From Tritrichomonas musculus (Eukaryota > Parabasalia > Tritrichomonadida > Tritrichomonadidae): a DNA stretch of 64,000 nt. The notes below the pieces were generated by a model. That model saw only the letters and a program-made list of their open reading frames with translations. It searched no databases and had not been told where the DNA came from. Positions 57,077-64,000 of the stretch are shown here, one piece after another. The first letter of the stretch is position 1. Each line of letters begins with the position of its first letter. The position numbers and the translations under genes are program-made. The stretch spans positions 3,162,001 through 3,226,000 of the forward strand of contig JAPFFF010000006.1 in the NCBI GenBank assembly GCA_039105265.1, written 5' to 3'.

Positions 57077-59700
57077 TTGGTCCGACAAAATATAAATTCA
57101 AAAATATTGAATAAAATTAGAAATCATTAAACTTTTTGATTGATCAAAAATCACATATAAAAACTGAAATATATGATTTTAAACAACTTTATTCCCATAT
57201 TTTACACCGCATATTGATTTGTAATTACTTATTTTAATGCGTAAATATATAATATCTCATTTTAATTATTAACATATTCTTGATTTAGTATATTATATTA
57301 TAACTTTATATTTATATCAAGTTTCATTTTTCTCAGATGATAAAAGCTTTTTTATAAGTTATACTTTGCATAAGGGAAAAATATACCAAATAATATATGT
57401 ATAACTAATAATAATAATAATAATATTTTTTGAATCATTCTCAATTAAAATTGATTCCATTCATTAATCAAGTTTTTATTTAAAAATATTTTTGCTTAAT
57501 TATTTTGTGTGAATAGAAATAACATTGTTTTTTTTGTAATCAATACTAGTCAATTCCTTTTCTGGCAATTTTAATAATTGCATACATATATTCAACTCAA
57601 ATGATTTGAATTTACATCTCTCATTCCCTTCTTTGAAAAAGAAGCATCGTTTTTTTCCAACTTAAAAATTTTATTTTTTCCTTAAATATTATTTTTAATC
57701 AATATGAAAAAAAATCGAAATAATCTTTAATCAACTTGAAAATATCGAACATTATTATATTATAATGTTAGTTTTCGAGTTGATATATAAATAATTTATA
57801 TCTGTTCTACCAAAAAAGCGAATGAATCCTTTTCTTTTATAAACATATATATTGCATCGACATTGGCATTATTTTTTTTTTTTTAAAAAAAAAAAAGGAA
57901 ACACGATTGTTTTAAATTCAAATATTCATCGTAGAATGTAATTAGATATTCAAAAATGTCAGACTCATTAAGAAAATTCAATATATAGTTTTTTTATTTC
58001 AAAAAACTTTTTGAATATTATTGACCAGTCTTTCAATTCTAAGATTTTAGATTTTCAAAAGTTATTCATATCTAAATATTATTTAAGGCATTTGAATGAA
58101 TCTAATTCTTTGAACAATTTTTTTTTTTTTTTTTAATATTTTTGAAAATATCATTTGCATATCAAATATTTACTTGAAATTTGAAACTCTCGTATTTATT
58201 ATTGCATAAATGATTATATTCATTTGATTTTTTATAATTCAAAAGAAAATAACGTTTGAAATTTAATCAATGTAAAAAAATTTATTATAATTGCCAATAT
58301 TTAGTAAATTTATTATTTTTAAAGAACATGCATCATAACATTTCAGTAAAAAGTGATATAAATATCTGAAAAAGAGTATATTAAACTTTTTATGATTTAT
58401 TTTCAAAAAGTTTAATTGTTATTTTCAATTTAAAATAAATCAATTTACAGTTAAACTTTTTGTATATATATTTCAATTAAAGTGCTTTATATTTATATGA
58501 AAAAAATATGAAAAATATGATATATTTTGATAAATATAATTTGTATTTCAATTTTAAATCATATTAAATTTTTATATGCTAATAAAAAAAATAAAATATA
58601 TTTTTATTACGGCAATATCTATGCTTTTTGAATTGTGAAAACACATCATTAATTTGAAAAAGTCAGATTCAACTTTTTCCGAATTTTTTGTATTCAATTA
58701 ATGCGTGAAATTCCATAATGCCTTTTTGATAGGACAATTTTTTACATTATATCATATAAATCAATTAATGTTATAAACTAACAATAATTTATTTTGAGAA
58801 TATATTTAATTTTAATATAGATATTTATAGGCCTTATTAAGGTATTCATTCAATTTTGTAGTATTCAAAAAGTGACAACGAAAATACATATTTTGCGAAA
58901 TATATCATTATAAATTTTAATTTTTTTTATTAAATATTCATAAAATTAATAATATCATTATATAATATATTTAAATTATTGTATATCTTGCTAAAAGTAG
59001 AGATAATTTCATAAATAATCACTCAGCTAATCTTTTCAACCTGAGTTAAAATTTGAAAAATTGGCCATATTTTTTGATTTTAAAAAGATTTATTTTAAAA
59101 AATCAAAAATTCCGACGCTGGGGACTTTATTTTGGATAGATTTTTTCTTTGAATACTTTACATATTTTTACTTTTCAGAAATCTTTATTTTCTCACAATT
59201 TTACAATTGTTTATATCTTACAATCTCACAATTATTTCTTAAAAAAATGCTCAATATTCTGAAGCATATAATAATTTCATAGAATTGATCTCAATTTTCT
59301 GATGATTCAAATATTTCATAAAAAATAAATTCAATTTAATAAATTAACTAAAAAATATATCTTATATTTTAAATTGGATTTTCCTCATATTTGCTATAAT
59401 ATTTATACAAAACATCATTTTTTTTCTAAACTTATCAAATTGTAAAATTTTCATTCAAAAAGAAAAATTAGTTTATTTTTATATCATACGTCAATTTTAC
59501 CATTATATTTAGTAAATAAATTTTTTATCATCATATATTTTATTATATTATAATATGATAAAATATACTGCTTTTGTTCAACCTTAATATGGTCTATATT
59601 TATGTTTTATTTCTCAATATTTAATAGTATATTTTGAATAAGTGAATTCAATTAATTTGATTTGTAACTTTTATTTCACTTCTTTGAGAGATTAAATTAT
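57077..59700. other. Long AT-rich intergenic region
   Basis: No convincing gene over 2.6 kb. Poly-T/poly-A palindromic tracts near 57872-57897 and 58123-58135, and a small AAACTTTTT/AAAAAGTTT hairpin near 58384-58415. A 73-codon plus frame at 59061-59282 is a Phe/Ile-rich by-product of base composition. Confidence 0.5.
59676..59683 (+). promoter_or_regulatory. Candidate Inr element of flavodoxin-like gene 1
   Basis: TCACTTCT matches the trichomonad initiator (TCA, A as +1, then C/T, then T/A). It would give a leader of about 23 bases, typical of these organisms. Confidence 0.4.
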
Positions 59701-60183
59701 ATGGCTAAAACAACACTTGTTGCATACTTTTCACTTACAGAAACAACAGCTAATCTTGCAAATTTGATTGCAAGCCTTGCCCAAGCTGACCTTTTTGAAA
59801 TCAAACCAAAACAACCATACGAAAAAGCAGATCTCGATTGGCAAAATAAAGAAAGCCGTACATCAAAAGAACATGAAGATCCAAATTGTCGTCCTGCTAT
59901 AGATGGAAAGGTTAGCAAATTTGAACAATATAATACAATATACATCGGATTCCCACTTTGGTGGTACACAGCGCCACGAATAATCAATACATTCTTAGAT
60001 GAATATGATTTCACAGGAAAAAAGGTTATTCCATTTGCCACTTCTTTGGGATCACAGATTGATAAAGCAGACTCAGATTTAATTGAGGCTTGCAAGACTA
60101 AACCAACTTGGATTCCTGGTAAAAGGTTTGGAACTACCGACACAGACATTATGACTGTGAAAAATTGGATTGATAGCATTTAA
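59701..60183 (+). CDS. Flavodoxin-like protein, copy 1
   Basis: A 160-residue single-domain flavodoxin (Flavodoxin_4 type, as in anaerobic bacteria). FMN-binding electron carrier or quinone/aromatic reductase in the cytosol (family knowledge). Visible: TLVAYFSLTETTANLANLIA phosphate-binding loop, DLFEIKPKQPYEKADLDW, YIGFPLWWYTAPRIINTFLD (FMN-stacking WW), and KVIPFATSLGSQ. The phosphate loop reads SLTETTANLA instead of the usual S-x-TGxT, losing the Gly, so FMN binding may differ from copy 2. A full-length antisense frame is a shadow. The intronless, compact bacterial-type sequence suggests old lateral transfer (inference). Confidence 0.85.
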   Translation: MAKTTLVAYFSLTETTANLANLIASLAQADLFEIKPKQPYEKADLDWQNKESRTSKEHEDPNCRPAIDGKVSKFEQYNTIYIGFPLWWYTAPRIINTFLDEYDFTGKKVIPFATSLGSQIDKADSDLIEACKTKPTWIPGKRFGTTDTDIMTVKNWIDSI

Positions 60184-61052
60184 CCACAAAAAATTTTCAT
60201 ATTTTTAACAGATAATAACTATTTTTTTAAAGAAAATCTTCGTGAATTTTACCTTTTTATATTACATTTACTCCTTGGTATTGATTACAAGCTTTTTTTT
60301 TTTTTTTTTTTGAATTATCCAATATATAGGGAATCCTTAATTCATTTGCAACAGAAAAAAGAAATCATTAAAATTTTGATAAATTAGTATTTGATCAATT
60401 CCAAATATTTTGAAGATTTTGGAATATAACTTTATTCCCAAATTTTGATTTGAAAATCCAAGATTAATAAATTCTTAAGAGTTAAACTACATTTTTATCT
60501 TTGAATGAAAAGCAAATAAGGTGGTGAAGAAATATAATTTGTAAACCATAATAATATGAAGTCAGTTCCAATTATAAATGAAAATAGATTGATGACAAAC
60601 TAAATTTTCCCAACTTTTATAGGAAATATTCAATAATAAAATCATTTTTTAAAATAACTTTAGTTTCATATTGATATATATGACAAAAAATAAGCTTTCC
60701 TACGTATATTCTTTGGAAAAACGAAAAATATTTAAATACAAACTAAATCAACATATAATATAATATTATATTTTGATTAATAAAAACACTAAAAATCAAT
60801 TTTTTTTACCAAACTGAACTTCTATCATCTTTCGTTCAAAATTATCTGTAAATGAAATTGCCAGTTTAAACCCAAATCGCTAAATTTTCAGAAAATAAAA
60901 AGAAGGATAACAACTTTTTCAATAAATATAATTTTGATGGAACATAAAAATTTATCGGTATATTTTGAAACTTCAGAAAAAAATTTGTCTTTTTTCATTT
61001 TAACTTCAACATGTTTTAATTTCTTTTTAATCTTTATTTTTTAAAAAAAATT

Positions 61053-61106
61053 ATCCTCAAAAATATTGGTGAAAAACGATTACAACAATATGAATTGAAA
61101 AACAAT
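61053..61106. repeat. 54-bp dispersed inverted repeat, left arm
   Basis: Exact reverse complement of 63832-63885 (contains GGTGAAAAACGATTACAACA). The arms bracket flavodoxin-like gene 2, the GC-rich element and the hAT element. Confidence 0.85.
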
Positions 61107-61187
61107 AGATATTTTTTCGAATTGTGAAAAACTTGAAGACGATTATTTTTTTCGGAAATAAGACCGATATTAAGGGTTAAATGATAT

Positions 61188-61228
61188 AACTTTTTAACTT
61201 AACTTTTTAACTTAACTGAAACATCATT
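61188..61228 (+). promoter_or_regulatory. Core promoter candidates of flavodoxin-like gene 2
   Basis: Two AACTTTTT words (61188-61195, 61201-61208), then TCATT at 61224, an Inr match with A+1 at 61226, eight bases before the ATG. The spacing fits known trichomonad short leaders. Confidence 0.45.
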
Positions 61229-61233
61229 TTTCA

Positions 61234-61722
61234 ATGAGTAAAGATACTCTTGTTGCCTATTTTTCAGTTACAGGTAAAACATCAAAAATTGCAACATTAC
61301 TTGCAAGTCTTGTTAACGCTGATGTCTTCGAAATCAAACCAGTCAAACCATATGAAAAAGATGATCTTAACTGGCAAGACAAGTCAAGCCGTACATCAAA
61401 AGAACATGATGATCCATCATTTCGCCCAGAAATAGCAAAAAAAATCGAAAACTTTGATCATTACAAGAAAATTTTCATTGGTTTCCCAATTTGGTGGTAT
61501 ACAGCTCCACGCATTATCAATACATTTTTAGATAGTTATGATTTTTCAAATAAAACTATTATTACTTTTGCAACATCTGGCGGAACTGAAATTGAAAAAG
61601 CTGATAACGATTTATGCGAAGCTTGCAAGAATCATGGCAGATGGGTCAAAGGAAAGAGATTTAACGAAATCGAAATGGATGTTATTAATGTCATGTCATG
61701 GGTAGATTCCCTTGGCCTTTAA
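61234..61722 (+). CDS. Flavodoxin-like protein, copy 2
   Basis: 162 residues, tandem paralogue of copy 1 with the same motif order: LVAYFSVTGKTSKIATLLAS (canonical TGKT phosphate loop), ADVFEIKPVKPYEKDDLNW, IFIGFPIWWYTAPRIINTFL and ITFATSGGTEIEKA. The better-preserved loop and SGG motif suggest this copy kept the ancestral FMN site. Sequence divergence over the whole length indicates an old duplication. It probably supports anaerobic redox or detoxification chemistry; the partner reductase is not in the window. Confidence 0.88.
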   Translation: MSKDTLVAYFSVTGKTSKIATLLASLVNADVFEIKPVKPYEKDDLNWQDKSSRTSKEHDDPSFRPEIAKKIENFDHYKKIFIGFPIWWYTAPRIINTFLDSYDFSNKTIITFATSGGTEIEKADNDLCEACKNHGRWVKGKRFNEIEMDVINVMSWVDSLGL

Positions 61723-62344
61723 GAAATTTTATCATAATACTTTTCCATAATTTATTCATTTTACTAAAAAAATAGAAACAAAATAATATTATCCATTCTT
61801 ATTTTTTGCTTTTTCAATTTAAAAGAAATTATAATTACTAAAAAATAGAAACAAAAATTTGGATTTCAAGTAACTTTGGTGAATCAAACTTTTTAAAAGA
61901 TCTAATAATTTTGATAGTGTAGTTTTTATCCATATGCAAATCAAAAAATCTAAATTTTTTTTATAAAACAAGAGATTTCTTTTTATGATTCATAAAATAT
62001 GATTATTACATATTTTTATTACTAAAAAATATTTTTATATAAAATATACTATTAAAAATATAGATATATAGTGAATCATAATTGTTCAAAAAATTTATTT
62101 TTTAAACTTTTTGAAAAACCTTAAATATTTTTTCTGAATAGAGTCGAATTCAAAAAGCTTGGGACAATTTCTCAATTAAATTCTGATAAAAGTGAAAAAC
62201 ACAATCTTCTTTTCAATTTTTTTTCTTTATTTATTGAGTTATATTCACTAAAATTCCAATCAATAATGAAAAAATATTTCCAATACGAGCCAAAACATAT
62301 ATTACTGAAATTCCAATCAATAATGAAAAAATAATCTTTTTATG
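61723..62344. other. Intergenic AT-rich DNA with a 25-bp direct repeat
   Basis: No gene. AAATTCCAATCAATAATGAA and the next five bases occur at 62250-62274 and 62308-62332 (58-bp spacing), just before the GC-rich element, perhaps marking slippage. Confidence 0.5.
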
Positions 62345-62460
62345 TTACAAAATTTTTACCGATTCTTACCGCCAGCCGCGGGGTCTCGACTCGGCTTCGC
62401 TTCGCTCAGCCTCGCTCGACGCCCGCTAGGCGGTATGTAGTCTCGGTAAAAATTATGTAA
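62345..62460. mobile_element. GC-rich mini-element, 116 bp, with inverted ends
   Basis: The left end TTACAAAATTTTTACCGA (62345-62362) pairs with the right end (62443-62460) in 17 of 18 bases. A nested pair ACCGCC.AGC / GCTAGGCGGT lies further in. The centre (about 62370-62432) is GC-rich, with CGGCTTCGCTTCGCTCAGCC, against a background that is mostly A/T. It looks like a MITE or a mobile GC cluster. Confidence 0.7.
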
Positions 62461-62747
62461 AAATATAAAAAAATCTGTTTTTTCAATTATTTTATTTAGA
62501 TTATTTTTTCTGAATGATTTCCACTTTTTGAAGGTTCTTTAGAAAAGACTAACTATACTTTATTGATCCTTATAATGTTCTATCGTATAGGAATAATCAA
62601 TTTTTTTTATTTAATTCATTATGAATAAAATATATAAATTATTTATCCCAATTCATTCAAAACTGGCAAAAACGAATTGACTTTTGTTTTTAGTAAAAAC
62701 TTTTTACTCCTTTGTAAAATATTTATTTTATTAAGCACAAGTTACTT

Positions 62748-62755
62748 ATATTATA
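62748..62755. repeat. 8-bp target site duplication, left copy
   Basis: ATATTATA, identical to 63811-63818. Confidence 0.85.
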
Positions 62756-63810
62756 CAGGGTTGTCGATCGATGATGATAAATATCGATTATCGGCTCATT
62801 ATCGATAGTCCGATAATATCGATAAAAATTTGTTCGATAACCAATAATTATCGATAAATACGTTAAGCAAAACCGCCGATATTTGGTCACTATCGGACGG
62901 TTACGGTTCGATATTCTCCGATATTTTATAATAAAATTTCCATACTTTTTTTTTACATTTTTGATTAAAATTTGGAATTTTATATTTTTAATTGTACTTC
63001 AATAGTGCATGCTGAAATAAGCGAAATAAGGTCAGGGTGCATTATATGTCCAATATAATAATGAGAAGCTAAAAAATCAGGTTTTTGATTAATACATAAA
63101 AAGATTATTTTCAAAATTTTTAAAAAAGAACCAATTGGCCAACAAAAAAAGATTATGATTAAGAACAAAGTTATAAGACGATAATTTCCTCATATCTTCT
63201 CAGTATTAAAATATTTCCATATTTGCAAATTAACGAATCTTAATATGTAATGAAATATTAATGCAATGCTACTAAAATAATTTGCGTTTTTTTTTATTAA
63301 AAGAATATCAAGTCTAAAAATATTTAGAGAAATGGAGAGAATTTTATTAATTTACAAAAAGTTATCGTGTTCACTTTTTGATAAATTTAATTTTTTTGCC
63401 AAAATAAAATTATCTTTATTGATTTTAAATTTTATACTTAAATATTATTAGAATTATAATATATTACTTATCTTTTATTATAATAAAAGTTAATTTCCTA
63501 TGAAATATAAAAAATCTTTTTTAATAATTTGATCATTTGTACATACAAGCTTTTTTATATGTCATTACTTGAAAAAATAACTTTTATATAATTATATAAC
63601 AATTAAATAGCCATAATTTCTAGTAAATATCTTTTCTTTACCTTAAAAAAGTTAAAAATATCGGTCATTATTGGCCATGATAAAAACCGTTTTTATCGAT
63701 AATGATATTTATTATCGGATAGTATCGGTTATTCTACTCTACTCCCGATAATATCGATAATATTGGCAACGTATTTAACCGTTATCGGACACTATCGATA
63801 AACATCCCTG
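62756..63810. mobile_element. Non-autonomous hAT-type transposon, 1,055 bp
   Basis: Starts CAGGGTTG and ends CATCCCTG, the classic hAT end pattern, and is flanked by the exact 8-bp duplication ATATTATA. Both subterminal 150 bases are packed with TATCGATA, CCGATA and TATCGG words in both orientations, as expected for transposase-binding repeats. The interior is AT-rich; a 62-codon minus frame (62980-63168) is not recognisable as transposase. It would need a transposase from elsewhere in the genome. Confidence 0.88.
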
Positions 63811-63818
63811 ATATTATA
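63811..63818. repeat. 8-bp target site duplication, right copy
   Basis: ATATTATA directly after the hAT element. Confidence 0.85.
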
Positions 63819-63831
63819 TTATATTTTTCAA

Positions 63832-63885
63832 ATTGTTTTTCAATTCATATTGTTGTAATCGTTTTTCACCAATATTTTTGAGGAT
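63832..63885. repeat. 54-bp dispersed inverted repeat, right arm
   Basis: Exact inverted copy of 61053-61106, starting 14 bases after the hAT target duplication. The 115 bases to the window end show no gene. Confidence 0.85.
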
Positions 63886-64000
63886 CTCGTTTCGGATTTT
63901 TGAGATTACAGTATAATGAGAATGTTATGAGTTTTAATCAATAAATTAATCCATACAATAATAATCAACATACAGTAATCTATTTTAATCCATACAATCA

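Larger units (their letters stand above)
60184..61233. other. Intergenic region between the flavodoxin-like genes
   Basis: AT-rich, no gene. It contains one arm of a 54-bp inverted repeat (61053-61106) whose partner is 2.7 kb downstream, and two promoter-proximal AACTTTTT words (61188-61208). Confidence 0.5.

Noticed and set aside
59061-59282. 73-codon Phe/Ile-rich frame
   Set aside because: Composition matches random AT-rich sequence; no homology-like motif.
59697-60179. Full-length antisense frame over flavodoxin copy 1
   Set aside because: Chance opening opposite a well-supported gene; copy 2 has no matching antisense frame.
62980-63168. 62-codon frame inside the hAT element, considered as a transposase fragment
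   Set aside because: No hAT motif (no dimerisation-domain or DDE block) visible.

Overview
The window looks like nuclear DNA of a parabasalid protist, most likely a trichomonad of the Tritrichomonas type (inference). The DNA is very AT-rich and almost all genes are single long exons. The one intron I can support has the trichomonad 3' signal, a branch point fused to the splice site (ACTAAC-N4-AG). Two genes carry Inr-like TCA(C/T)T starts, and DNA transposons are common.

Layout. 1-8300: a DHHC-type palmitoyltransferase (cut by the left edge, one intron), a four-GAF cyclic nucleotide phosphodiesterase, an unrecognised helical protein, and a small BET-like bromodomain/NET protein whose start codon lies in the loop of a perfect hairpin. 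8824-27309: one uninterrupted 18.5 kb frame (minus strand, 6161 residues). It encodes a giant acidic repetitive protein with at least eight unrelated tandem arrays (21, 27/33, 30, 33 and 39 bp units) and a dispersed aromatic-Ser-Ser-acidic motif. It is the most unusual object here.

27310-34300 is a transposon graveyard. A decayed gene is split by a 3.25 kb DNA transposon with a perfect 8-bp target duplication, followed by a Mutator/Kolobok-like transposase relic and small repeats. 34314-46000: tRNA-His(GTG); a CYTH-like protein divergent from a UDP-glucose:glycoprotein glucosyltransferase homologue with a changed DxD motif; a small acidic protein; a ubinuclein/HPC2-like protein; two VwkA-type vWA proteins; a Med21-like protein; then 2 kb of inverted-repeat and tRNA-like debris. 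46000-57076: a BLTP2/Hobbit/Fmp27-like lipid-transfer protein, two tandem coiled-coil paralogues and a drug/metabolite-family transporter. 57077-64000: AT-rich intergenic DNA, two tandem flavodoxin-like genes of bacterial type, a GC-rich mini-element, and a 1,055-bp non-autonomous hAT element with a perfect target duplication.

The genes do not form one pathway. There is a chromatin/transcription theme (BET, ubinuclein/HIRA, Mediator), a membrane and secretory theme (palmitoyltransferase, UGGT-like, BLTP2-like, transporter) and a cyclic-nucleotide signalling gene. Start codons were checked against the DNA. For five genes the longest frame begins at TTG, so the first in-frame ATG is used instead. 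All family calls come from reading motifs; no database search was run.
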